A stretch of DNA of 64,000 nt from positions 682,001 through 746,000 of the forward strand of contig CALMED010000002.1 in assembly GCA_937862815.1 (NCBI GenBank), written 5' to 3'. Shown piece by piece: positions 34,026 through 42,772 of the stretch. Position 1 is the first letter of the stretch, and each line of letters starts with the position of its first letter. Under the pieces are notes generated by a model. It made no database searches and had not been told where the DNA came from. It was given only the letters and a program-made list of their open reading frames with translations. Source of the stretch: an uncultured Chitinophagaceae bacterium (lineage in GTDB: Bacteria; Bacteroidota; Bacteroidia; Chitinophagales; Chitinophagaceae). Both the position numbers and the translations under genes were made by a program.

Positions 34026-35165
34026 ATGGCAGCCCTTCAGTTTGAACTCCTGCACACCGATGACCGCAGCAAGGCCCGTGCCGGCACCATTACCACCGGC
34101 CACGGCAGCATCGCCACGCCCATCTTTATGCCGGTGGGCACGGTGGGCAGCGTGAAAGCCTTGACGGTGCAGCAACTGGAACAAGTCGTGCAGGCACAGA
34201 TCATTCTCGGCAACACGTATCATTTGTACCTGCGCCCCGGAACAGGGGTGCTGGAAGCTGCCGGCGGTCTGCACCGCTTCAACGGCTGGCATCGTCCCAT
34301 TCTCACCGACAGCGGCGGCTACCAGGTGTTCTCCCTGGCCGGCAGCCGCAAAATCAAAGAAGAAGGCGTGGTGTTTCAAAGCCATATTGACGGCAGCAAG
34401 CACCTGTTCACACCCGAATCGGTGATGGACATCCAGCGCAGCATCGGGGCCGACATTGTGATGGCCTTCGATGAATGTCCGCCTTATCCCAGCGATTACC
34501 GCTATGCCCACCAGTCCATGGAACGGACCCACCGCTGGCTCAACCGCTGCCGCGAACGATTTGACCAGACGCCCGACAAATACGGGTACACCCAAAACCT
34601 GTTCCCCATTGTTCAGGGTGGTACCTACCCCGATCTGCGGAAGGCCTCAGCCCAGTTTGTGGCCGACGCGGGGCTTACGGGTTGCGCCATCGGCGGACTG
34701 AGCGTGGGCGAGCCCGAAGAGATGATGTACGAATTCACGGCGCTTTGTTGCGAGCACCTCCCCGAAAACAAACCGCGGTATCTCATGGGGGTGGGAACGC
34801 CCTGGAACATTCTCGAATGCATCGGGCTGGGGGTGGACATGTTCGACTGTGTGATGCCCACCCGCAACGGCCGCAATGCCATGCTGTTTACCAGCTGCGG
34901 GGTGATTAATATTGACAACAAAAAATGGGAAAAAGACTTTTCCCCGCTGGACGATGGTATTGACTGTTCCCTCAGCCGCTACTACAGCAAGGCCTACCTG
35001 CGCCATCTCATCAAAGCCAAAGAAATTACGGGCCTCACCCTCGCCAGCGTGCACAATCTCGCCTTCTACCTGTGGCTCGTGCGCCAGGCGCGGGAGCACA
35101 TCCTGGCCGGTGATTTTGTGTCGTGGAAGGAAGAATTGATCCCGGTGCTGAAGCGGCGGTTGTGA
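34026..35165 (+). CDS. tgt: queuine tRNA-ribosyltransferase, zinc site degenerate
   Basis: A 379-residue TIM-barrel enzyme that swaps guanine 34 for preQ1 in tRNAs for Asp, Asn, His and Tyr. The catalytic D95 (TDSGGYQVFSL) and D274 (VDMFDCVMPTRNGRN) are present, as is GLSVGEP. The usual C-x-C-x2-C...H zinc site reads I312, C314, S317, H343, so two of the three cysteines are missing. The ATG at 34026 gives normal length and follows a promoter box. The same frame is open for 1.4 kb upstream, but that is antisense to rsmG and the GT2 gene and is not part of the protein. Confidence 0.95.
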   Translation: MAALQFELLHTDDRSKARAGTITTGHGSIATPIFMPVGTVGSVKALTVQQLEQVVQAQIILGNTYHLYLRPGTGVLEAAGGLHRFNGWHRPILTDSGGYQVFSLAGSRKIKEEGVVFQSHIDGSKHLFTPESVMDIQRSIGADIVMAFDECPPYPSDYRYAHQSMERTHRWLNRCRERFDQTPDKYGYTQNLFPIVQGGTYPDLRKASAQFVADAGLTGCAIGGLSVGEPEEMMYEFTALCCEHLPENKPRYLMGVGTPWNILECIGLGVDMFDCVMPTRNGRNAMLFTSCGVINIDNKKWEKDFSPLDDGIDCSLSRYYSKAYLRHLIKAKEITGLTLASVHNLAFYLWLVRQAREHILAGDFVSWKEELIPVLKRRL

Positions 35166-35387
35166 AAGGTAAGCACCCCATGTAAATGCCGCTTTACACA
35201 CAGGAATTTTCCTGTTTCGCAGCACTTATTTTCTCTTCGTCAGATTTTCAAATTCATACCTCCCATCCGCTTTCAGGGCGAAGTCACTTCCGGCCGAAAG
35301 AATCTATGCATTTACACATCCGTATATTTCCACATTTCCAAATTCGTCTTTCCAATTTTTAATTTCCGTTTTACAGAACTGTCGGAG

Positions 35388-35403
35388 GGGGGACGCGTCC
35401 CCC
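35388..35403. repeat. 16-bp perfect GC palindrome
   Basis: GGGGGACGCGTCCCCC is fully self-complementary and sits between AT-rich word repeats. It contains an ACGCGT core. Confidence 0.7.
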
Positions 35404-35439
35404 ATTTTCAAATTTTCAAATCTTCAAATTTTCAAATTC
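35404..35439. repeat. TTTTCAAA word repeat
   Basis: Four near-exact 9-bp units of the form ATTTTCAA(A) occur in tandem with one base change (TCTTCAAA). They are flanked on both sides by ACACATT-type word blocks. Confidence 0.65.
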
Positions 35440-35545
35440 CATCCCTTACACCCGCCGCCGGGGGAACCTGTGCCCCCATTCACACATCGACACATTCCCA
35501 CATTTACACATTGCTTCATTTCCTCTTTCCGTATTTTGCACCCGG

Positions 35546-36637
35546 ATGAAACGCATCGACGCTTACATACTCAAGACCTTCCTGAAGACTTTTTTCTTCT
35601 CCCTCTTCCTGTTTGCACTCATTGCCGTTGCCATTGATGCCAGCGAAAAAGCCGAAGATTTTATCCGCAGCGGCCTGTCAACCCCGGAAGTCATCCGCCA
35701 GTATTATTATGGCTTTGTGCCGCATATCATCAGCCTGCTTTTCCCGGTCTTTGTACTCATTTCGGTGGTGTTTTTCACCTCGCGCCTGGCCCTGCGGAGC
35801 GAGTTCGTGGCTATGCTGAGCACGGGCATGAGTCTGCGCCGCATCCTGGTGCCCTACTGGATGGGCGGGGTCATTCTGGCTCTTATCCTGGGTCTGTCGA
35901 ACCACTTCGTCATCCCCCGGGCCAATAAGATCCGCACCGATTTTGAACACCGGTACATTGACATGGGGAATATGCAAACCGGCTCCTACCGGTACATCAA
36001 CAACCTGCATCTGCGCATTGATTCCTTTACCTATGCCGGTATGCGCAGTTACGATACCAGCGCCCAGAGCGGCACCGGGTTCTTCCTCGAAAGGGTGCAG
36101 GGCAACCAGATGGTGTATAACCTGCGGAGCGAAACGATTGCATGGGATACGGCCACCAGCGACTGGCGTCTTGATAATGCCATTGAACGCCGTATCAACG
36201 GGTTGCAGGAGGAAGTGAACATGCTTGGCACCTATCATGTGCGGCTGGGGTATCGTCCGGTTGACATCAACACCGACGAATACAAAAAAGACAAACTGGG
36301 CACCCGTTCCCTGAACCGGCTCATCCGCCAGGAAAAGCGGCGGGGAAGCGAGGGGGTCAACGCCCTCCAGTTTGAACGCTACCGCCGGGATGCCTATGCC
36401 GTTTCCGTGATTGTTATGACGCTTATCGCCGGGATCCTGGCTTCCCGCAAGATTCGCGGCGGCAGTGGTTTTCACCTGGCACTGGCTTTTGTGATCGGGG
36501 TGGGTTTTATTGTTATTGATAAGTTCTCCATGGTATTCTCCGTCAAGGGTAATTTCCCACCCCTGATAGCCGCCTGGCTGCCCACCTTTTTGTTTGGCCT
36601 GTTGGCCTGGGGACTCTATCAACGCTCTCCCCGTTGA
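35546..36637 (+). CDS. LptF/LptG family permease
   Basis: A 363-residue inner-membrane protein of the lipopolysaccharide-export ABC transporter. Six helices are arranged as three (about 15-35, 58-78, 102-122), a periplasmic beta-jellyroll domain (about 125-275), then three (about 280-362). MKRIDAYILKTFLKTFFFSLF and SVVFFTSRLALRSEFVAMLSTGMSLRRIL are the YjgP/YjgQ signatures. It works with LptB to pull LPS from the membrane. Whether it is LptF or LptG is not distinguishable by eye. The order tgt then this gene is common in Bacteroidota. Confidence 0.92.
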   Translation: MKRIDAYILKTFLKTFFFSLFLFALIAVAIDASEKAEDFIRSGLSTPEVIRQYYYGFVPHIISLLFPVFVLISVVFFTSRLALRSEFVAMLSTGMSLRRILVPYWMGGVILALILGLSNHFVIPRANKIRTDFEHRYIDMGNMQTGSYRYINNLHLRIDSFTYAGMRSYDTSAQSGTGFFLERVQGNQMVYNLRSETIAWDTATSDWRLDNAIERRINGLQEEVNMLGTYHVRLGYRPVDINTDEYKKDKLGTRSLNRLIRQEKRRGSEGVNALQFERYRRDAYAVSVIVMTLIAGILASRKIRGGSGFHLALAFVIGVGFIVIDKFSMVFSVKGNFPPLIAAWLPTFLFGLLAWGLYQRSPR

Positions 36638-36709
36638 ACCGCCGGTTGGGCAAAAGTTATCGAATTGTGAAAGGAAGCCAATCGTTCCAACTTTTCAGCA
36701 ATGCCCCTG

Positions 36710-36738
36710 TTGAACATCGAGGTGAATGGCTACCTTTG
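36710..36738 (+). promoter_or_regulatory. promoter of the citrate synthase gene
   Basis: TTG (36710-36712), 18 nt, then TACCTTTG (36731-36738): both Bacteroidota elements at a normal spacing. The leader would be about 33 nt. Confidence 0.7.
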
Positions 36739-36774
36739 AACCTCTCCCGATTCATCCATTTTTAACCACTGCAT

Positions 36775-38100
36775 ATGGGCGTTTTAAAAGAAAAATTCAA
36801 GGCAAAAGCGGATGCAAGAGCAGCCGAAATCAAAGACATTCTCAGGCAACACGGCAATAAAGTGATTGGTGAAGTGGTGCTCTCCCAGGTATACCAGGGC
36901 ATGCGGGGCATGACCGGGCTGGTGACCGAGACATCCCTCCTGGATGCAAAGGAAGGCATCCGCTTCCGTGGCTACTCCATCCCCGAACTGCAGGAAAAGC
37001 TTCCCAAAGCACACAAGGGTCATGAACCCCTTCCCGAGGGCCTTTTTTACCTGATGCTCACCGGTGATCTGCCCACACAGGAAGACGCCAACTACATCAC
37101 CGACATCTGGCAGCGGCGCAGCCATGTACCCAACCATGTTTTTGCCGCTATTGATGCCCTGCCCCTGAGCACCCATCCCATGACCATGTTTGTGGTGGGA
37201 GTAATGGCCCTGCAGACTGAAAGTTATTTTGCCAAGCAATACGCTGCGGGCATTAATAAAAAGGATTATTGGGAGCCGGTGTTCGACGATACCATGCTGT
37301 TGCTGGCCCGCCTACCCCGCATCGCTGCCTATATCTACCGTCGCAAATACAAAAACAACGAACATATTTCACCCAACGGGCTGCTCGACTGGGCCGGGAA
37401 CCTCGCCCAGATGCTGGGCTACAACGATCCCAGCTTTATGGAGCTGATGCGGTTGTACATGACCATCCACGCCGACCATGAAGGCGGCAATGTATCGGCC
37501 CATACCACTCACCTCGTGGGCAGTGCCCTCAGCGATCCCTATCTCAGTTATGCTGCCGGCATGAACGGATTGGCAGGCCCGCTGCACGGGCTGGCCAACC
37601 AGGAAGTGATCAAGTGGATTTTTGACATGCAGGAACAACTGCAGACCAACGAGCCTTCCAAAGAGCAGATAGCCGAATACGTAAAGAAGACCCTGAGCGA
37701 AGGAAAGGTAGTACCCGGCTATGGTCATGCCGTACTGCGCAAGACCGATCCCCGCTTTACCGCCCAGATGGAGTTTGGCAAGAAGCATATGCCCGACGAT
37801 AAACTGGTAAACACGGTGTGGAACATCTACGAAGTGGTGCCCCCCATTCTTGAGTCATTGGGCAAAGTGAAGAACCCCTGGCCCAACGTGGATGCCCACA
37901 GCGGCGCCCTGCTGGTACACTATGGCATGGTGGAGTATGAATTCTACACCGTGCTGTTTGCCGTGAGCCGTGCCCTCGGCGTACTCACCAGCCTGATCTG
38001 GGATCGTGCATTGGGACTGCCCATCGAAAGGCCTAAGTCCATCACCACCGAGCTGGTAAAAGAATGGATCGAAGGCCGGGAGTCAATCTGGGGCGAATAA
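36775..38100 (+). CDS. gltA: citrate synthase, mitochondrial-like type
   Basis: A 441-residue enzyme that condenses acetyl-CoA and oxaloacetate to citrate. The catalytic triad H271 (PLHGLANQEV), H318 (PGYGHAVLRKTDPRF) and D373 (VDAHSGALL) lies at almost the same numbering as pig-heart synthase. GHAVLRKTDPR, WPNVDAHSG and the long N-terminus are of the eukaryotic (TIGR01793) type and not the NADH-inhibited type II hexamer of E. coli. It is expected to be a dimer without NADH control. It has its own promoter and terminator. Confidence 0.95.
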   Translation: MGVLKEKFKAKADARAAEIKDILRQHGNKVIGEVVLSQVYQGMRGMTGLVTETSLLDAKEGIRFRGYSIPELQEKLPKAHKGHEPLPEGLFYLMLTGDLPTQEDANYITDIWQRRSHVPNHVFAAIDALPLSTHPMTMFVVGVMALQTESYFAKQYAAGINKKDYWEPVFDDTMLLLARLPRIAAYIYRRKYKNNEHISPNGLLDWAGNLAQMLGYNDPSFMELMRLYMTIHADHEGGNVSAHTTHLVGSALSDPYLSYAAGMNGLAGPLHGLANQEVIKWIFDMQEQLQTNEPSKEQIAEYVKKTLSEGKVVPGYGHAVLRKTDPRFTAQMEFGKKHMPDDKLVNTVWNIYEVVPPILESLGKVKNPWPNVDAHSGALLVHYGMVEYEFYTVLFAVSRALGVLTSLIWDRALGLPIERPKSITTELVKEWIEGRESIWGE

Positions 38101-38118
38101 AAATTCCTGCAATAACCG

Positions 38119-38148
38119 AAAGCCACTTCCGTGCAAAGTGGCTTTTTT
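38119..38148 (+). terminator. rho-independent terminator after gltA
   Basis: A perfect 10-bp stem (38119-38128 with 38136-38145) with a 7-nt loop is followed by T-runs, 18 nt after the stop codon. Confidence 0.9.
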
Positions 38149-38210
38149 ATTTTTATCCGGGCGGCTACAGCAAACAAATTTTGGGATGAACGTCCGTAAG
38201 GGCTGCACGG

Positions 38211-40421
38211 TTATTCCATTTTCCACAGCTTTTTCAGTTTGCGTACCTGTGCCCGGGCAAGTTGCAGCTCTTTCTGTTGCTGCAGGATGAAGCTGTTTTC
38301 TTTCAGTTTACCGGTAACGGTTTCCAGCTCGGCCTCGTTTTCGTACACCATCCTCCGGAAGGGGTTGGTGTAGTCCTTGGAGCGGGAGGCAATGATGCCC
38401 TCCACCATTCGTCTTTTTATGACAATGTATTGGTCGAGCAAGGCTGCCACCTGCCCTTTTTCTACCTGGCGGATTCCATGCAACTCCATCCAGGCAGCCT
38501 GCGCATGGGCCAGCTTGCGTTCGGCATAAACGGCAGCCTGTCCGGTATAAAAGGTATGAACGTCATGCCAGCTTTTAACGCGGTTATTTTCGATCTCGCG
38601 GACCAGTTGGTCGACTTGTTTTTTCTCGATGAGTTGTCCGCCTACGTTTACCCATTCCCCCCGCCGGCCGGATGGGTTGCGCTGCTGCAACCAGCGGTTG
38701 AGTTGCAGGGGCGGATCCGGATGCCAGGCGGTTAGTAATTGCAAGGCGAAATAGTAATCCACCAGTTGGCGGAAGTAGTGATAAGCCTGCCGCACTTTTA
38801 CCAGCACCACGGCGCGTTGGCTGTTTTCGAAACCGGTGGCCCGGATTTCCAGTTCATCCACCAGCGGATCGTTGTGCAACAGGAGGGTGCGCCCCCTGCG
38901 CCGGCAAGCTGTTTCGCTGAAATCGTTACCGGTTTTTTCCTTTTGAAGGGCCGCCAGCCCGGTGAACTGTTCGAGCAGCGGCAGGGCTTGCATGATTTCG
39001 TTGATGCTGTCGGGGGCGAGGTAATCGTATTCCAGTGGCTGTATAATGGAAGGACGTTGGTCGCGGTCGTGGTATTTGCCGGCGTTGCGTGCGAGGGCGT
39101 ACATGTTGTACAGGAACCAGTAGCCGGGCATCACCAACAGGCGGTTACGGCTCTCGTCGTTACTCACCAGCGAAAAGGGAAGGGGGATGTCCAGTTCCGC
39201 GGGATAATCGCCCTTGGCCAGCAATGTATAGGTGGCAAAGCGGGAATTGTGTTTGATGCTTACGCAGAGAGCCGGCCAGAAGCCCCGGCCGGCAATCAGT
39301 TCCCCGTCGGCACTGCGGCTGTTGTGGTTGCTGCCGAGGGTGGCGCCGGCGGCAATGTTACTCTGGCCCATCACCAGGGCGGCACAGAGGAAGGAATTGT
39401 TGTGGTGCTGCTCATGGGCCGGGAAGATGAGCGAGTTGAGTACTTCGCAGCAGCTGATGGTGGCATTGTTGCCCAGGTACGAGTTGATGAGACGGGCGCC
39501 ATACTTCAGCTGTGAGTTGGAAGCCATGTAAAAACGCACGGCTTTAACGCCGTAGAACACGCGGCATTTCTCTTCCATAATGCCGTTCACCAGTTCGCAG
39601 CCCTCACCTACCTGCGAACTGGCATGGGGGCTGGAGTTGATGGTGAGGTTCTTCAGTTTGTTGGCGCCTTTGAGGTAGGCATCGCTGCCAATCCATACGT
39701 CCTTGATGATCTTGCAGCTTTTTATCACGGTACGGTCGCCCACTTTTCCATAGTAGCCGCGCTGCCGGTCGAACCGGAGTTCGGTGAAGGCTTTCAACTG
39801 TTCCTGCAGCCGGGTATTATCGCGGTAGCGGCTCCACAGCCACGCATCGCCGGGCAGCATCCCGTCGAAGGGGATGATGCGGCGACCGGCATTTTCATTG
39901 CACACTTCCAGCCAGATGCGGATTTTCTCCTCCTCGCCATCTTTCAGAATACCGTTGCCAAACTTGGCGTAGTTGGTGGTGCCCATCTCCTCCACGTTGG
40001 TGATGATTACTTCGTTGCCGATGATGTAGTGGGACAGGTAGTGTACATTGTCAATCACCACATTGTCGCCAAAGTCGCAGCTGATGATGGTGCTGTTGTA
40101 CAGGCCCACCTGCAGTTTCACCGCATGAAACTCGAGGTACCACGGTTCCAGCTTGCCGATGCGCACCAATCCAAAGAACTTGCAGTTCTTCACCAGTTCC
40201 GGTGCAAAAGCGTCGGATACCAGCAGGTTGTTCCAGTTGTCGCTCGTATTCTGGTTGCGCACCAGCACTTCTATTTCCTGTGCCGTAAGTTTGCGGTAGC
40301 TGATACCGCTGCGGTTTTGTTTATTACGGAGATGGTATTCGTCTTTTCCCTCCGGCAGAAAGGCCGTTGGGATAAAATCATAACCGAGGGTTTGAATGGG
40401 ACTCTTGCGTATCTGGTTCAT
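38211..40421 (-). CDS. DUF4954 protein with left-handed beta-helix repeats
   Basis: A 736-residue protein of the DUF4954 family, nearly confined to Bacteroidota and relatives. Residues about 90-390 contain hexapeptide-type repeats (NSTIISCDFGDNVVIDNVHYLSHYIIGNEVIITNV and later GCELVNGIMEEKCRVFYGVKAVRF), which predict a left-handed beta-helix as in acyl- and nucleotidyl-transferases. The last 250 residues are helical with a C-terminal coiled coil. No signal peptide. Activity is unknown; a sugar-nucleotide or acyltransferase-like function is only suggested by the fold. Monocistronic. Confidence 0.88.
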   Translation of the reverse strand: MNQIRKSPIQTLGYDFIPTAFLPEGKDEYHLRNKQNRSGISYRKLTAQEIEVLVRNQNTSDNWNNLLVSDAFAPELVKNCKFFGLVRIGKLEPWYLEFHAVKLQVGLYNSTIISCDFGDNVVIDNVHYLSHYIIGNEVIITNVEEMGTTNYAKFGNGILKDGEEEKIRIWLEVCNENAGRRIIPFDGMLPGDAWLWSRYRDNTRLQEQLKAFTELRFDRQRGYYGKVGDRTVIKSCKIIKDVWIGSDAYLKGANKLKNLTINSSPHASSQVGEGCELVNGIMEEKCRVFYGVKAVRFYMASNSQLKYGARLINSYLGNNATISCCEVLNSLIFPAHEQHHNNSFLCAALVMGQSNIAAGATLGSNHNSRSADGELIAGRGFWPALCVSIKHNSRFATYTLLAKGDYPAELDIPLPFSLVSNDESRNRLLVMPGYWFLYNMYALARNAGKYHDRDQRPSIIQPLEYDYLAPDSINEIMQALPLLEQFTGLAALQKEKTGNDFSETACRRRGRTLLLHNDPLVDELEIRATGFENSQRAVVLVKVRQAYHYFRQLVDYYFALQLLTAWHPDPPLQLNRWLQQRNPSGRRGEWVNVGGQLIEKKQVDQLVREIENNRVKSWHDVHTFYTGQAAVYAERKLAHAQAAWMELHGIRQVEKGQVAALLDQYIVIKRRMVEGIIASRSKDYTNPFRRMVYENEAELETVTGKLKENSFILQQQKELQLARAQVRKLKKLWKME

Positions 40422-40597
40422 ACGGGCAGTTATTTGTGTGAGCAGGCGTTTTCAGGGCAGGTGGTTGAAATCATATGCAATGGCAATGAGGTTGATTTGA
40501 CACGTGCGTTGCAACCAGCCTGCCAATCAGAATCCTTTTTTGTTTCTCCGCCGGAACGAGGTGGGTAAGCGCAATCCCGGTTTCATTCACATTGCGA

Positions 40598-42433
40598 TCA
40601 TTCCACCGTTACACTCTTTGCCAGGTTCCGGGGCTTGTCCACATCGTATCCTTTGGCCACGCCCACATAGTACGACAGCAGTTGCAGGGGTACCACGCTG
40701 AGCAGGGGGGCCACAATCTCATCGGCCGGCGGTACGGCAAAGCAATCATCGCTCAGCGTGGGACTGATCGCATCGCCTTCAGTAATGATGGAGATGACCT
40801 TTCCCTTGCGGGCTTTGATCTCCTGCATGTTGCTGATGATCTTCTCGTGGTAGGAATCTTTGGTAGCTACAAATACCACGGGCAGGGTTTCCGTTACCAG
40901 TGCAATGGGGCCGTGCTTCATTTCAGCCGCGGGGTATCCTTCGGCATGGATGTAGGAGATCTCTTTTAACTTGAGGGCTCCTTCCAGTGCTACGGGGAAA
41001 TTGTAACCGCGGCCCAGGAAGAGGGCATCGGTGGCGTCTTTGTATTTCAGCGCAATGGCTTCCACCTCTGCGGCGTTCTGCAGGATGGCGGCTACTTTTT
41101 CCGGCAATGCTTCCAGTTCGGTGAGCAGGTGCAGGTAGCGTTCTTCGCTGATGGTGCCTTTTTCGCGGGCGATCTTCAATGCCACCATGGTGAGAACAGC
41201 CAGCTGTGCCGTGAAGGCCTTGGTACTGGCTACTCCTATTTCGGGGCCTGCATGCGTGTAGGCCCCGGCATGGGAGAGGCGGGCGATGCTGCTGCCTACA
41301 GCGTTGACCACGCCAAACACGAAGGCGCCCTGTTCTTTGGCTTTCTCAATGGCCACGATGGTGTCGGCTGTTTCACCGCTTTGCGAGATGGCGATGATCA
41401 CGTCGCCGGGATGAACGACGGGGTTGCGGTAGCGGAACTCGGAAGCGTATTCCACTTCCACGGGAATGCGGCAGAGTTCTTCCACAATGTATTCGGCCAC
41501 CAGCCCGGCATGCCAGCTGGTGCCGCAGGCGATCATCACGATCCGCTGGGCATTTTTCAGCTGTTCAATGTTGTTCTGCACGCCCGCCATGGTGATGGTG
41601 CCGGCTTTGGCATCGAGGCGACCCCGCAGACAGTCGTAGATGGTGCCGGGCTGCTCATGAATTTCCTTGAGCATAAAATGGTCGTAGCCGCCTTTTTCGA
41701 TGGCCGCCAGTTCCATGTCGAGTTTGGTGATATAGGGCGTGATTTTTTCGTTGCCCAGGTTTTTAAGGATGAGCTCATCCGGGCGCACTATGGCCAGCTC
41801 ATAATCGTTCACATACACCACTTCCTTGGTGTATTCGATAATGGGGGAAGCATCGCTGGCCAGGAAATGTTCACCCTTACCGATGCCAATCACCAGCGGA
41901 CTGCCCTTGCGTGCGGCAATGATGGTGTGCGGGTCCTGCTCATCTATCAGCAGGATGCAGTAGGCGCCCACCACCCGTTTGAGTGCTACCCGCACGGCTT
42001 CTTCCAGCGAGCAGTCGTTGTGCTGCTGGATATCGTCAATGAAGTGCAGCAGCACTTCGGTATCGGTATCGCTCTGGAAGGTATAGCCTTTACTCTGCAG
42101 TTCCTTCTTGATGAGTGCGTAGTTTTCGATGATGCCGTTGTGGATCATGGCCAGCCGGCCGCTGGCGCTGCGGTGGGGATGGGCGTTGCGGTCGCTCGGC
42201 TCGCCATGCGTAGCCCATCGGGTATGTCCGATGCCGATATGGGCCTGTACGGGCTGTCCGATGAGGCTTTCTTCCAGTTCGGTCACCTTACCTTTTTTCT
42301 TGTACACATGAAGGCCGCCGTTGAGCAGGGCCACGCCGCTGCTGTCGTAGCCCCGGTATTCAAGGCGCTTCAAACCTTTGAGGATTACAGGGTAGGCTTC
42401 CCGGTGACCGGTATATCCAACGATGCCGCACAT
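40598..42433 (-). CDS. glmS: glutamine--fructose-6-phosphate aminotransferase
   Basis: A 611-residue enzyme for the first step of UDP-GlcNAc synthesis, feeding murein and LPS. Cys2, exposed after Met removal (MCGIVGYTG), is the glutaminase nucleophile; the N-terminal Ntn domain covers about 1-230. Two SIS sugar-isomerase domains follow (ISQSGETADTI and FLGRGYNFPVALEGALKLKEISYIHAEGYPAAEMKHGPIAL), ending in the conserved AKSVTVE. The ATG at 42433 must be the start because Cys must be residue 2. A TATTTTTG box lies 27 nt upstream. No glmS ribozyme is visible. Confidence 0.97.
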   Translation of the reverse strand: MCGIVGYTGHREAYPVILKGLKRLEYRGYDSSGVALLNGGLHVYKKKGKVTELEESLIGQPVQAHIGIGHTRWATHGEPSDRNAHPHRSASGRLAMIHNGIIENYALIKKELQSKGYTFQSDTDTEVLLHFIDDIQQHNDCSLEEAVRVALKRVVGAYCILLIDEQDPHTIIAARKGSPLVIGIGKGEHFLASDASPIIEYTKEVVYVNDYELAIVRPDELILKNLGNEKITPYITKLDMELAAIEKGGYDHFMLKEIHEQPGTIYDCLRGRLDAKAGTITMAGVQNNIEQLKNAQRIVMIACGTSWHAGLVAEYIVEELCRIPVEVEYASEFRYRNPVVHPGDVIIAISQSGETADTIVAIEKAKEQGAFVFGVVNAVGSSIARLSHAGAYTHAGPEIGVASTKAFTAQLAVLTMVALKIAREKGTISEERYLHLLTELEALPEKVAAILQNAAEVEAIALKYKDATDALFLGRGYNFPVALEGALKLKEISYIHAEGYPAAEMKHGPIALVTETLPVVFVATKDSYHEKIISNMQEIKARKGKVISIITEGDAISPTLSDDCFAVPPADEIVAPLLSVVPLQLLSYYVGVAKGYDVDKPRNLAKSVTVE

Positions 42434-42772
42434 ACGCGTTTCTGGTTTTTGTGAAAGGCACAAAAATAGGCACCTGCCGGGTTACCATAGTTACTTAAAT
42501 GGATCAAAAAGCAAAACGATCTTTTTAAAAAAAATTAATTAACAAGCCTGTCAGGTTACGGGCTTAAAGAATTAATACCACGGGCGTTTGCTTACTGTAA
42601 GACTTTGAGCGGAGGGTAATTTACCGGCTCATCTTATCTGTTTTCCTGCATTGTGTTGCAGCAGCAGCGGCGCGGCGTGCAACGTAGTTTTAACAAACGC
42701 TCATTCGCTAATTTTTCCTTTTCCGGATCGAACGCATTGCCGAATTTCGCATCTTTACGAACGCACCACTAC
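42434..42772. other. divergent intergenic region between glmS and the glycolate-oxidase-like gene
   Basis: About 340 nt between divergent genes, AT-rich in the middle (42500-42580, with TTAATTAA). It holds the glmS promoter box at 42461-42468. A frame in phase with the downstream gene is open from 42653, but its residues do not match the family. No RNA element was recognised. Confidence 0.5.
42461..42468 (-). promoter_or_regulatory. TAnnTTTG promoter box for glmS
   Basis: On the minus strand TATTTTTG ends 27 nt before the glmS ATG. No TTG was found at the proper distance. Confidence 0.5.

Larger units (their letters stand above)
35166..35545. other. gap with word repeats between tgt and the LptF/G gene
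   Basis: A 380-nt gap made of short AT-rich repeated words. Block one (about 35309-35345) and block three (about 35479-35514) repeat CACATTTCCA/ACACATT-like words; block two (35404-35439) repeats TTTTCAAA four times. A 16-bp perfect GC palindrome (GGGGGACGCGTCCCCC) lies at 35388-35403. No coding signal. The last bases before the next ATG (TATTTTG, 35532-35538) may be its promoter box. Confidence 0.6.

Noticed and set aside
42653-42772. A 40-residue N-terminal extension of the glycolate-oxidase-like protein
   Set aside because: The extension has low-complexity residues unlike the family and no export signal; the ATG at 42773 gives normal length.
42434-42772. A glmS ribozyme or other leader RNA before glmS
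   Set aside because: The leader implied by the promoter box is only about 25 nt, too short for the ribozyme, and no matching core was seen.
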